Shown here: positions 8,336 to 15,447 of the stretch, in pieces
Numbering within the stretch: position 1 is the stretch's first letter
Layout: each line of letters opens with the position of its first letter
Virus record (IMG/VR): IMGVR_UViG_3300047370_000219
Span: 1-24,994 of that record
Reading direction: 5' to 3' (one strand)
DNA length: 24,994 nt
DNA from: a virus
Made by a program: the position numbers and the translations under genes
The notes under the pieces: generated by a model
The model's input: the letters and a program-made list of their open reading frames with translations, nothing else
Told to the model about the DNA's origin: nothing
The model's database searches: none

Positions 8336-8339
8336 TTAT

Positions 8340-9080
8340 ATGGCTGATAATTTTCAAGAAGCACCAAAGACTACACTCAACGATTTTACCTCTCAAGTTA
8401 AGAAAGAGGGATTAGCTGTAGTAAACAGATATGCTGTTGTCCTTCCTAATTTTGAAGGTCCAGACATGTCACGCATGTTATTAATGTATTGCTCTCAAGC
8501 ACAACTTCCAGGAATCAATAACTCTACCACTCCAGCAAGAACATTTGGTGAATATAGAGAGATGCCTTATGAAAGATTATTTGAAGCAATCAACTTAGAG
8601 TTTTATGTAGATCGCCCAATGAAAGTAAAAACATATTGGGATAACTGGACATCACAAATTATAGATCCAGTCACAAGAAAGTTTAACTATTATAAAAACT
8701 ACACAAAAGATATTACTATATTTGTTTTAGATAAAGCAGATAAACAAATTTATGGATGTACTTTATATGAAGCATATCCTAAAACATTAAATCCTATACA
8801 GCTAACTGCTGAAGGTAAAGATGCAATGAAGATTGGAGTTTCACTTTCCTACAGATATTGGAGAGGTGCTCAGTATGCTAAGAGTAAATTGCCAGCAGAA
8901 GTTGGCGATCCACCAACAGGTGTTAGACAAGAGCCAAGAATTATTGATAGAATTGAAGAGGATATACCTCAAAATGTTGTAACAGATGGCAAAGGCAACC
9001 CAGTCACCCATTCAGGTGGCTATGTGACTTATGGTGGTAATAATGCCAGAGGTCGAAGAAAATTTGGTAAGAGGAACTAA
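8340..9080 (+). CDS. 19: Tail tube protein gp19
   Basis: A 246-residue tail tube subunit. Diagnostic blocks are NRYAVVLPNFEG (about 28-39), MYCSQAQLPGINNSTTPART (about 49-68), FGEYREMPYERLFEAINLEFYVD (about 69-91), FNYYKNYTKDITIFVLD and CTLYEAYPKTLNPIQL. These match T4 gp19 and its marine relatives, which stack as hexamers to form the tube. T4 gp19 has 163 residues; the extra C-terminal part here (from about 190, with QEPRIIDRIEEDIPQ, then a Gly-rich basic tail ending RGRRKFGKRN) is longer than usual and may be surface-exposed. There is no clear ribosome-binding site before ATG 8340. The gene's stop overlaps the start of gp16 (TAATG). Confidence 0.88.
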   Translation: MADNFQEAPKTTLNDFTSQVKKEGLAVVNRYAVVLPNFEGPDMSRMLLMYCSQAQLPGINNSTTPARTFGEYREMPYERLFEAINLEFYVDRPMKVKTYWDNWTSQIIDPVTRKFNYYKNYTKDITIFVLDKADKQIYGCTLYEAYPKTLNPIQLTAEGKDAMKIGVSLSYRYWRGAQYAKSKLPAEVGDPPTGVRQEPRIIDRIEEDIPQNVVTDGKGNPVTHSGGYVTYGGNNARGRRKFGKRN

Positions 9081-9604
9081 TGAGTAAAATTGATAAAGGA
9101 CTAGGCAAGGTATTTGACCTTCCAGCAGGATTTGATGGGACACCAGTATATAATCCTGATGCAGCATGCCCAACTGATATACTTCCTGGGCATCAAGATA
9201 TAATTGCTAAGGCAAATGAATTACCATCTGCTGTAGATGATGCAGCAAATGTAATGTCGGGATATGACCCGAAAGAAGCAAAGATTGAGAGTGATTATGA
9301 TACTACTCGTTTAAATCTATTAACGATTTTAAACAAAGGTCAAGAAGCACTTAATCATGCATTAGAGATAGCTAAACAATCAGAACACCCTCGTGCGTTT
9401 GAAGTTGTAGGCAATCTCATGAAACAACAAGCTGACATAAATCAACAGCTATTAGATTTACATCAGCAAAAACAGAAGTTAGAAGGCAAGAAAGAAGAGA
9501 GAGCTCCAGGAGTTCAAAATAATTCTATCTATGTTGGCTCAACAACTGAATTGAATAAACTAATTAAGGACATGAAGAATGTCCCGATTGAAGGAGACAA
9601 ATAA
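9080..9604 (+). CDS. 16: Small terminase subunit gp16-like
   Basis: A 174-residue protein with the central helical region of T4-type small terminases: DYDTTRLNLLTILNKGQEAL (about 72-91), EIAKQSEHPRAFEVVGNLMK (about 95-114) and a coiled-coil QADINQQLLDLHQQKQKLE (about 117-135), then a C-terminal IYVGSTTELNKLI block. Small terminases form rings that recognise DNA and regulate the large packaging ATPase. The large subunit gp17 is not in this window. Start and stop overlap the flanking genes by one base each (TAATG), typical of tight translational coupling. The N-terminal 65 residues (FDLPAGFDGTPVYNPD) are not informative. Confidence 0.85.
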   Translation: MSKIDKGLGKVFDLPAGFDGTPVYNPDAACPTDILPGHQDIIAKANELPSAVDDAANVMSGYDPKEAKIESDYDTTRLNLLTILNKGQEALNHALEIAKQSEHPRAFEVVGNLMKQQADINQQLLDLHQQKQKLEGKKEERAPGVQNNSIYVGSTTELNKLIKDMKNVPIEGDK

Positions 9605-10338
9605 TGGCTTTACCTAAACATGCGAGTGCTTTACATCCACTCACAATTCCTTCTACTGGTCAAGAAGTAAAATTTAGACCATTCGTTGTTAAAGACGAAA
9701 AGGCATTGATGCTTGCTATGCAATCAGAAAATGAAACGACAATGGTTAATACCTTGCGTGAATTAATTACTAATTGTGTACAAGAAGAAATAGAAGTTAA
9801 ACGATTAGCAACTTTCGACCTAGAATATTGTTTCGCTCAGATGAGAGGAAAATCTGTAGGTGAGATAGTTGAGATAATCGGTAAATGCGATAATGAAGAA
9901 GCTGGTTGTGTTGACAACCCCAAAGCTCAAGTAAAATTATCGGTAGATATTACCTCGATACCTGTCACTTTCCCAGAAGGACACAATAAAAGAATAGACT
10001 TATGGGGAGATGTAGGAGTTGTAATGAAGTATCCTACATTGGAAACTATTATTAAATATCAAGGATTAAATCAAGATAGCGATCCTGATAAAGTATTTGA
10101 TATTATAATGGATTCAATGGAAGTTATTTATGAAGGAGACGAACTCCATTATATTCAAGAACAATCTGTTGAAGAAGTAAATGATTTTATTAACAATCTT
10201 ACTTCTGACCAGTTTTCTAAGATAAGAGATTTCTTTGAGCATATGCCAAAGATGACTCATAAAATTGAATATACTTGTCCTAATTGTGGCAAAGTTCATC
10301 AGAGAACTTTGGAGGGTTTACAGAATTTTTTTGGATAA
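9604..10338 (+). CDS. 26: Baseplate hub assembly protein gp26-like (tail assembly chaperone)
   Basis: A 244-residue protein matching T4 gp26-type hub proteins of marine phages: LTIPSTGQEVKFRPFVVKDE (about 13-32), TFDLEYCFAQMRGKSVGEI and, near the end, a CPNCGK zinc-ribbon half followed by TLEGLQNFFG. It sits just before a short gp51-like frame and the tape measure gene. That is the place taken by the G/GT tail assembly chaperones of lambda-type phages. Its last sense codons contain seven T in a row (T TTT TTT in the reading frame) followed by GGA TAA, so a -1 shift would fuse it to the next frame and give a 308-residue product. The ATG of the next gene overlaps the stop (TAATG), so reinitiation is the simpler alternative. 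Confidence 0.82.
   Translation: MALPKHASALHPLTIPSTGQEVKFRPFVVKDEKALMLAMQSENETTMVNTLRELITNCVQEEIEVKRLATFDLEYCFAQMRGKSVGEIVEIIGKCDNEEAGCVDNPKAQVKLSVDITSIPVTFPEGHNKRIDLWGDVGVVMKYPTLETIIKYQGLNQDSDPDKVFDIIMDSMEVIYEGDELHYIQEQSVEEVNDFINNLTSDQFSKIRDFFEHMPKMTHKIEYTCPNCGKVHQRTLEGLQNFFG
10326..10332 (+). promoter_or_regulatory. Candidate -1 ribosomal frameshift site T TTT TTT
   Basis: Read in the gp26 frame the bases are AAT TTT TTT GGA TAA, a perfect X XXY YYZ slippery heptamer. A -1 slip continues as Trp-Ile-Met-Leu into the gp51-like frame. A weak 4-bp hairpin (CTCA/TGAG, 10341-10352) lies eight bases downstream. No experiment supports it here. Confidence 0.45.
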
Positions 10339-10529
10339 TGCTCAGCCATGAGTCGTTGATGAACCATTATAAGACGAACTTCGCTTTAATGCAACATCAC
10401 AAATATTCCTTGACTGAGCTGGAAAATATGTATCCATTCGAGCGAGAGATATATACGACTATGCTTCATAAACACTTAGAGGAAGAAAAAGCTAAACACG
10501 AACAACAAAAGTTAAAGATGAGAAACTAG
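10338..10529 (+). CDS. 51: gp51-like hub assembly protein / frameshift partner of gp26
   Basis: A 63-residue frame beginning at ATG 10338, which overlaps the gp26 stop by one base. The protein contains a block typical of the short chaperone that follows gp26 in T4-like phages: YKTNFALMQHHKYSLTELEN, then MYPFEREIYTTMLHKHL and a charged helical end (EEEKAKHEQQKLKM). In T4, gp51 is needed catalytically for hub assembly. The frame is also open upstream through the slippery T tract at 10326, so it may be made partly as a gp26 fusion, as in the G/GT system of lambda. It ends directly against the tape measure ATG (TAG ATG). Confidence 0.72.
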   Translation: MLSHESLMNHYKTNFALMQHHKYSLTELENMYPFEREIYTTMLHKHLEEEKAKHEQQKLKMRN

Positions 10530-12233
10530 ATGGCACTACCACAAGAAGATAAAGGAGTAAAAAAGACTCCATCCGATAAGGACGCATTACCAGATAGAAG
10601 GAAAGCTACTCCTAAGAACGAGGAGTTGGCTAATCTTATTGGTGATAAAATAGCAGAGATGATGCCCAGTAAAGAAGAAACTGGCGAGCAGATGAAAGTC
10701 TTTACAGCTATGGCTGGTTATCTAGAAATATTGGCAGGTAAAGCCGAGAAAGATGATGGTGGTGGTGGCGGAGAAGAATCTGCGTTCAGTAAATTAGGCA
10801 AGTTTGGTAAAGTCCTTGCTGTTGTTATTGGTTCACTAATCGGTCTTATTGCTGCTCAACTTAAAACTATTGGTCTATTCGCAAAAGCATTCACACCTGC
10901 AAGACTTCAAGTACAAATAAGAGCATTATTCAGAGGTTTAACTGGAACTGTTAAAGGTTTCGGTACAGCCATACGAACAGGTTTTTCTAATTTACTTAAA
11001 CCACTAACTGGGTTATTCAAATCATCAGGTGGTGCAAGTGCATTAGGAAAAACTCCTCAGGCATTAAAAAACTTTATGAAAGGTTTATCTATTTTATTCC
11101 AACCATTTATTGCGTTGGGTAAGATGTTAAAGGGAGCAATCAAATCAGTTTCAACAGGTGTAAGTATCTTTGGTAGAATAAGTGGTTTCTTCAGAGGTAT
11201 CATGACATCAATATCAACCTTTGGTAAGGCGATTGGTGCTGTAGCCAAAGTTGCTTCAAAGGTATTTTTACCACTATTAATTATTATCACTTTATTTGAT
11301 ACAATCAAAGGAGCATTAGCAGGTTTCGCTGAAGGTGGTATTATAGGTGGTATCGCTGGAGCTGTTAAAGGTTTATTCAACTCATTAATATTTGGTCCAC
11401 TTGATATGCTTAAAGGAGCAGTTGCTTGGGTACTTGGTATGTTTGGGTTTGATAAAGCAGCAGAGATGCTTAATAGTTTCTCATTCGCCAGTATGTTCAG
11501 TAAACTAATAGATGGTATAGCAGGTTTCATATCTCATATTGTAGAGTTTATGACAAATATAATCATGGCACCAATACGACCCATCCTAGAATTATTTAAT
11601 TCATTAATGAATATATTTACCAATACCGATGGCGAAGGATTATTCAAAAATATATCTGACTTCTTCTTTGATTTAATATTAATCATACCGAAGTTCTTCT
11701 TGAATATACTTGATGCTGTAGCTGGATTATTTGGCTTTGATGGTTTGAAAGAAAAGGTTTACAGTTTCTTTGATACTATCATGGATAATTTTGGTATTCC
11801 TGCTTTCTCATTTAAGATTCCAATTATTGGTACAGAAGTATCCTTTGGTGGATTTTTCCCATTCAGAGATGGCGAAACAGAAGTAGAAGGTGGTGAAGGT
11901 GCACCAGCTGGTGAAGGAACTTCCGCAGAACAGAAGATAAAAGATTTCGATGAGAGAAATGCAGATGCACTAAACTTCACACCTATTAGTACTGTTAATG
12001 GTGTCAGTATAGAAGACATGGGGAAAGGTATTGAGAATGACATGGCACTGGATGGTAGACCATTGTTAGATTTAACTCCTGAAGGATTAGCTGGTGGTGG
12101 TGGTAATACTACTGTTGTGAATAATACTAATGTATCAAATAATACCAATTCTAATAGTACTGGCTTACAATTTCCTAAGAGTACTAAGAATGGCGATAAC
12201 CTGTATCAGTTTGGACAGAAATACGCAAGTTAA
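10530..12233 (+). CDS. 29: Tail tape measure / hub protein gp29-like
   Basis: A 567-residue protein placed after the gp26/gp51 chaperones, as T4 gp29 is. Layout: a charged N-terminus (1-75), a Gly/Asp linker (DDGGGGGEE, about 75-85), then a long region of alternating hydrophobic and amphipathic helices (about 90-440; e.g. VLAVVIGSLIGLIAAQL, VFLPLLIIITLFDTI, FFFDLILIIPKFFLNIL), then a Glu/Gly-rich linker and a Gly/Asn/Thr-rich end (GGGGNTTVVNNTNVSNNTN). Such helix-rich proteins set tail length and can pass into the host membrane on infection. T4 gp29 has 590 residues, so the predicted tail is of about T4 length. The stop TAA shares the sequence TTAA with the stop of the converging gene on the other strand. 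Confidence 0.83.
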   Translation: MALPQEDKGVKKTPSDKDALPDRRKATPKNEELANLIGDKIAEMMPSKEETGEQMKVFTAMAGYLEILAGKAEKDDGGGGGEESAFSKLGKFGKVLAVVIGSLIGLIAAQLKTIGLFAKAFTPARLQVQIRALFRGLTGTVKGFGTAIRTGFSNLLKPLTGLFKSSGGASALGKTPQALKNFMKGLSILFQPFIALGKMLKGAIKSVSTGVSIFGRISGFFRGIMTSISTFGKAIGAVAKVASKVFLPLLIIITLFDTIKGALAGFAEGGIIGGIAGAVKGLFNSLIFGPLDMLKGAVAWVLGMFGFDKAAEMLNSFSFASMFSKLIDGIAGFISHIVEFMTNIIMAPIRPILELFNSLMNIFTNTDGEGLFKNISDFFFDLILIIPKFFLNILDAVAGLFGFDGLKEKVYSFFDTIMDNFGIPAFSFKIPIIGTEVSFGGFFPFRDGETEVEGGEGAPAGEGTSAEQKIKDFDERNADALNFTPISTVNGVSIEDMGKGIENDMALDGRPLLDLTPEGLAGGGGNTTVVNNTNVSNNTNSNSTGLQFPKSTKNGDNLYQFGQKYAS

Positions 12234-12445
12234 GGAAACTTCCTCTCCCCATTAATCAAACCACTCGGTCCCCAATATTCTTTGTAGGCAATACTTTTTA
12301 CTTGGTGTTGTTTTGAGTGTGTTCTAATAAATTCTCCAGCACCACCATAAGTATGTTCATGAACATCTTGGTATTGCATTTTAGTATCAGGAAGCACTAT
12401 AAAAGATACAGTGAATACATGTAAGTCGTCTTTATAGTGGGACAT
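12230..12445 (-). CDS. Small hypothetical phage protein
   Basis: A 71-residue protein. Its sequence (MSHYKDDLHVFTVSFIVLPD, then VHEHTYGGAGEFIRTHSKQH) has the look of a conserved phage protein, with a His/Gly-rich centre, but I know no function for it. It ends exactly on gp29 at 12230-12233, with both stops lying in one TTAA. Its start overlaps the end of a 31-residue membrane peptide by 14 bases. The reading frame is the better of the two strands here because the gp29 frame ends at this point. Confidence 0.65.
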   Translation of the reverse strand: MSHYKDDLHVFTVSFIVLPDTKMQYQDVHEHTYGGAGEFIRTHSKQHQVKSIAYKEYWGPSGLINGERKFP

Positions 12446-12527
12446 ATCCTAAGTACCAAGCTATAAAAAGACCCACAAAGGGTAAGAGTCCAATTATAAA
12501 CCAAAATATTCTTTCCTTCTTACTCAT
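12432..12527 (-). CDS. One-helix membrane peptide (31 residues)
   Basis: A small frame from ATG 12527 to TAA at 12432. The product starts MSKKERIFW and continues as one hydrophobic helix (FIIGLLPFVGLFIAWYLGY), giving a positive-inside N-terminal anchor with the helix reaching nearly to the C-terminus. A GGAGAAC sequence precedes the ATG. It overlaps the upstream gene by 8 bases and the downstream one by 14, consistent with a real gene in this packed operon. The role is unknown; a lysis accessory or host membrane modulator would fit. Confidence 0.6.
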   Translation of the reverse strand: MSKKERIFWFIIGLLPFVGLFIAWYLGYVPL

Positions 12528-12795
12528 GTTCTCCACCTTTACCTCTTAGACTTTGACTGTACCTTTCTTTATTTACTTCTTTAAAATAAATTGCAGTCAA
12601 TACAGTCGCTGTAATTAGTAATGCGTGTGCTGCAGCAGATATACCAAAGGCATATATGCTTTCTATTATATAGATACCAAACACTGCTGACCATAACCAA
12701 GCTAATATCTGCATAGACATAAACTTAACTTGAAAATTTAATCCTGATAGAGCATTCTTTGTGGGATCCATAATTACATCAAACCATTCTTTCAT
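12520..12795 (-). CDS. Two-helix membrane protein, holin-like
   Basis: A 91-residue protein with an amphipathic start (MKEWFDVIMDPTKNALSGLN), two hydrophobic segments at about 29-49 (ILAWLWSAVFGIYIIESIYAF) and 51-69 (ISAAAHALLITATVLTAIY), and a charged tail (KEVNKERYSQSLRGKGGEHE). Two closely spaced helices and a charged C-terminus resemble small class II holins, but no family signature is seen and holins cannot be called from topology alone. Its ATG lies just after the gp32 terminator hairpin, with AAAGGA as ribosome-binding site, so read-through from gp32 or a separate promoter is needed. Confidence 0.65.
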   Translation of the reverse strand: MKEWFDVIMDPTKNALSGLNFQVKFMSMQILAWLWSAVFGIYIIESIYAFGISAAAHALLITATVLTAIYFKEVNKERYSQSLRGKGGEHE

Positions 12796-12809
12796 ATTTT
12801 TCCTTTCAT

Positions 12810-12842
12810 AAAAAAAGAAAAGGGGAACCGAAGTCCCCCTTT
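12810..12842 (-). terminator. Rho-independent terminator after gp32
   Basis: On the minus strand GGGGGAC-TTCG-GTTCCCC forms a 7-bp stem (one G-T pair) capped by the very stable C(UUCG)G tetraloop, followed by TTTTCTTTTTTT. It starts about 20 bases after the gp32 stop. Confidence 0.9.
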
Positions 12843-12860
12843 CCGCAGATTTTGAATGTA

Positions 12861-13784
12861 TTACTCAGAGTCTGCTATTTTTTGGAAGTAAGACATTACA
12901 TCTTCTTCCTGTTCAGCACTAGGTGCTGCTGGCTCAGCCTTTGCGACTGGCTCAGGTGCAGGAGCACTCTTAGGTGCAGGTGCTGCTGCCACAGTTTCAA
13001 GAATTGCATCTTCTGCTGTTCCCAATCCTGCGTTTTCATCCTCAAGAACTTCCATCAATCTTTTTGAAAGTGCTTCAAAAGATTTGAACTGGTCTGGTGC
13101 GACGAACTCAGATAGCTTATGCTGTTTTTCAACAATGCCAACCAACTCTTCATCAGACCCTGGAACTGCTTTCACATCAGTAAATTGACTTTCATCATAA
13201 TTAGGGAAGCCAGCAACTTTCTTCATACGAAGTCGGAAGTCTGCTCCTTGCCATAAGTCAAATACATTTACTGGTTTTTCATCTTCAAATGTAGGTCTAG
13301 CTTTCTCCATGATTTTATCAAAGATTTTTTTACCAAACCTGTACAGTCTGACCTGTCCTTCATTCTCGGGATGTTTTGGATCGCTGACAATCAAGACATT
13401 AGTAATATATGACAATCGTCTTTTTTGTTTACGAGCGATATCTTTATTAGCTTCAGAACCACTGTTCCATAGCTTTGAATTCAATTCACCCACAGGGTCT
13501 TTCTCACCCAATGTAGTTAAACTGTTTTCAATATACCATTTACCAGTTGGACCCTGAAAGCCATGAGAAAAAACACGAATCCAAGGCAACTCATCACCTT
13601 CTACACGAGGTAGAAAACGAATAACTGCTGTTGCGTTTCCTGCTTTATCTGGGTCAAGTTTCCAGTATCTTTCATCTGGACCTTGCTTTTGGGATGTCTG
13701 GGGATTTGCGATTTTATCGAACTCTCCAGATATTTTTGAGAAGTCTGCCATAGACGACGACTTCAAGCTGTTTAAATCAACCAT
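12861..13784 (-). CDS. 32: Single-stranded DNA-binding protein gp32
   Basis: A 307-residue T4 gp32 homologue (T4: 301). The core matches clearly: RYWKLDPDKAGNATAVIRFL (about 39-58), RVFSHGFQGPTGKWYIENSL, LSYITNVLIVSDPKHPENEG (T4: ANILVVKDPAAPENEG), RFGKKIFDKI, FDLWQGADFRLRMKKVAGFPNYDESQF, then KFKSFEALSKR. It coats ssDNA in replication and recombination. The T4 zinc-binding Cys77, Cys87 and Cys90 are absent: the loop reads YIENSLTTLGEKDPVGELN, with no Cys anywhere in the protein, so the core must fold without zinc. The C-terminus has an Ala/Pro-rich linker (about 255-290) and an acidic tip (AEQEEDVMSYF) for partner binding. RBS is AAGGAG. A strong terminator follows; gp59 lies upstream. Confidence 0.95.
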   Translation of the reverse strand: MVDLNSLKSSSMADFSKISGEFDKIANPQTSQKQGPDERYWKLDPDKAGNATAVIRFLPRVEGDELPWIRVFSHGFQGPTGKWYIENSLTTLGEKDPVGELNSKLWNSGSEANKDIARKQKRRLSYITNVLIVSDPKHPENEGQVRLYRFGKKIFDKIMEKARPTFEDEKPVNVFDLWQGADFRLRMKKVAGFPNYDESQFTDVKAVPGSDEELVGIVEKQHKLSEFVAPDQFKSFEALSKRLMEVLEDENAGLGTAEDAILETVAAAPAPKSAPAPEPVAKAEPAAPSAEQEEDVMSYFQKIADSE

Positions 13785-13858
13785 AATTTTTACTCCTTAA
13801 ATATGCTTTATATGCGTTGTATGTTTTAATATTACTTGATATTTTCTTAAAAGTAAAA

Positions 13859-14476
13859 TCAAGCATTAGTATTTAGTTCAATTAAATCATCATTGAAAGA
13901 CTTATATGTCTCAGCAAATCTGTTTTTTTCAAACTTAACGAATCCTTTCGTCTTCGTTATCCTGAGAACATCTTCTTCAAAAGCAACTCCTGCTTTGTCG
14001 TGCCAGTTCTCAAAGAATCCTTTAAATTTATCTAGGATACAAACTGTTTGTACATGAACATGTTCACCAAGAACCATCTTCATCAACTCAGGAATAATCC
14101 CATTAAAATTATATAAATCTTTTTCCGACATCTTTTCCTTTTCTAAATGTAATGTAATAGTATCAAGGTCGGACTTGAATGTACTATGTAATGCTTCACG
14201 GACTCTACACCAGTTGGTATAATAGGAATCAGATGTGATTCGGGAATATAGAGTTGCGTCATGACCATAACTGAAATTAGAAACAAAATAGTCAACAATA
14301 TCACGATCGGATTTATACGCATCTCCTAACCTCTCAAATAATTTAACATCATTCCTCGTGTAAAACTTTTCACGAGACCCACGAATGCTTCCATGGTTTG
14401 TAAAAACATCATACTTCTTATTGTGGAAGTGTAGTTTAAGTGCCATGTACAATTTATATACACGATATCCATCCAT
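13859..14476 (-). CDS. 59: Helicase loader gp59
   Basis: A 205-residue homologue of T4 gp59 (217 residues), which loads the gp41 helicase on gp32-coated forks. The start GYRVYKLYMALKLHFHNKKYDVF aligns with the T4 segment SVYKLYLMIKQHMNGKYDVI, and FYTRNDVKLFERLGDAYKSD with the T4 block containing YFFQKLSEKYK, followed by IVDYFVSNFSYG (T4 LALIFISNLVANQ). The C-terminal half is less conserved but all helical. The order gp33, gp59, gp32 is the same as in T4. Its ATG follows the gp33 stop at once (TAAATG), so translation is coupled. A CTAAATA site lies within its last codons, about 80 bases before gp32. Confidence 0.9.
   Translation of the reverse strand: MDGYRVYKLYMALKLHFHNKKYDVFTNHGSIRGSREKFYTRNDVKLFERLGDAYKSDRDIVDYFVSNFSYGHDATLYSRITSDSYYTNWCRVREALHSTFKSDLDTITLHLEKEKMSEKDLYNFNGIIPELMKMVLGEHVHVQTVCILDKFKGFFENWHDKAGVAFEEDVLRITKTKGFVKFEKNRFAETYKSFNDDLIELNTNA
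13870..13876 (-). promoter_or_regulatory. CTAAATA site upstream of gp32 (weak)
   Basis: Minus-strand CTAAATACT lies inside the gp59 end, 85 bases before the gp32 ATG. It could add late transcription of gp32. Because it is within coding sequence it may be chance. Confidence 0.25.
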
Positions 14477-14728
14477 TTATACATCCAACTTTGCAGTTCT
14501 AGGCAAGAAATTTAAATCCTGATAGTTGGCTTCTAACTTGTCTTTGAGTGCACCTCTAATTAATCCTTTTAATTCTTTTGGGTCAATCTCTGCTTTGCTA
14601 CAATATTCAAGTATAGCATCAAGATGAGATATCCCAGCTTTCTCCTTTACCATTTTCTCTATATACATAGAGAAAGATTTACTATTCTCAAATAGAGTAG
14701 GAAAATCCGTCGTTGCTGATTCGCTCAT
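14477..14728 (-). CDS. 33: Late transcription coactivator gp33
   Basis: An 83-residue protein matching the gp33 family of T4-like phages in size, place and pattern: FSMYIEKMVKEKAGISHLDA (about 19-38), ILEYCSKAEIDPKEL and a C-terminal KLEANYQDLNFLPRTAKLDV. gp33 bridges the host RNA polymerase flap and the gp45 sliding clamp to activate late promoters. Its presence supports reading the CTAAATA sites in this window as late promoters. It directly precedes gp59 as in T4. One CTAAATA site lies 24 bases before its own ATG, so it may boost its own synthesis. Its 5' end overlaps the preceding frame by 41 bases. Confidence 0.88.
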   Translation of the reverse strand: MSESATTDFPTLFENSKSFSMYIEKMVKEKAGISHLDAILEYCSKAEIDPKELKGLIRGALKDKLEANYQDLNFLPRTAKLDV

Positions 14729-15011
14729 ATACTCTCTCTTTATTGTTATATTTATTTAGATAATGGTTGATAGTTGTTAGTCTATCCTCAACCTTACCAT
14801 ACTCCGACATTTTTAGATTATACAAAGACCATGCTTTGGTATTTGGATTATCAGGATTCAAGTGGTCACCTGCCACATGAAGATATTTGTTGAACCAACG
14901 ATCTAGTCGTTCTTGTTCAGTAAGCATATCCTGCTTAACATCGTTCAGTCCTGCGATATCTCTACGAACAGCACAGTGAGCGATACGATTTTGTAGTTTA
15001 ACATGGTCCAT
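14688..15011 (-). CDS. Hypothetical helical protein upstream of gp33
   Basis: A 107-residue, charged, probably all-helical protein (MDHVKLQNRIAHCAVRRDIA, QERLDRWFNKYLHVAGDHLN, KVEDRLTTINHYLNKYNN). There is no membrane segment or known motif. Its ATG has a good AAAAGGAG site. The 3' end runs 41 bases into gp33, more than the other overlaps here, so the last codons (VYERISNDGFSYSI) may matter less than they seem. I do not recognise a function; the position before gp33/gp59/gp32 suggests expression with replication genes. Confidence 0.7.
   Translation of the reverse strand: MDHVKLQNRIAHCAVRRDIAGLNDVKQDMLTEQERLDRWFNKYLHVAGDHLNPDNPNTKAWSLYNLKMSEYGKVEDRLTTINHYLNKYNNKERVYERISNDGFSYSI
14753..14759 (-). 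promoter_or_regulatory. Candidate late promoter CTAAATA for gp33-gp59
   Basis: Minus-strand TCTAAATAAATATAAC lies 24 bases before the gp33 ATG, the same spacing as the gp4 site at 5208. It is within the end of the preceding frame. Confidence 0.45.
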
Positions 15012-15023
15012 AATTTACTCCTT

Positions 15024-15233
15024 TTATAATTTAACAGCCAATACGACAAGAATAGCAATCAGCAATACATTTACCAAAAACAATTCAATTCCTAAAATAG
15101 TATGATACCAGATCCATCTTGTTTTATATGCGTTATCAATGGACAATTCAGCTGGATCTGGATCTGGCTCGTTATGTATGCCTTTATCTGGTTGTCCCCA
15201 TAGTGTTGTGAAAAACTTTTTAATCATTTTCAT
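15024..15233 (-). CDS. Tail-anchored small membrane protein
   Basis: A 69-residue protein: a basic start (MKMIKKFFTTLWGQ), an acidic proline-rich middle (NEPDPDPAELSID), then a C-terminal hydrophobic helix (HTILGIELFLVNVLLIAILV) ending in VKL. This suggests a single membrane anchor at the C-terminus. The start could be either of two ATGs (15233 or 15227). It overlaps the gene upstream by 14 bases. No family is recognised. Confidence 0.68.
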   Translation of the reverse strand: MKMIKKFFTTLWGQPDKGIHNEPDPDPAELSIDNAYKTRWIWYHTILGIELFLVNVLLIAILVVLAVKL

Positions 15234-15447
15234 TCTCGATTTTCATATCTTCAGGATATGGATCCCTCCATTTTACGAACTCCTTTTCGCCATCCTTCCA
15301 ATACCATTTTAAAAAACCACTATTTGCTAACCCATCAATTGTTTTGCGGATAATCTCTCTGTGGTTTTGTTTACCCATCGTATAGCCAAGATATAATAAT
15401 ATCCCAGAATACAATAGAACCTGTAATATTGTAGTTTCGGTATTCAT
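15220..15447 (-). CDS. Small N-anchored membrane protein
   Basis: A 75-residue protein with an N-terminal hydrophobic helix at about 8-24 (LQVLLYSGILLYLGYTMG), then a basic and acidic soluble part (REIIRKTIDGLANSGFLKW, YPEDMKIENEND). It probably sits in the inner membrane with most of its mass in the cytoplasm. Its ATG overlaps the stop of the gene before it by four bases (ATGA-type overlap), showing operon membership. Function unknown. Confidence 0.68.
   Translation of the reverse strand: MNTETTILQVLLYSGILLYLGYTMGKQNHREIIRKTIDGLANSGFLKWYWKDGEKEFVKWRDPYPEDMKIENEND

Noticed and set aside
11057-12148. Long open frames on the minus strand inside the tape measure gene
   Set aside because: They are low-complexity antisense images of gp29 helices and linkers, with no protein-like motif.
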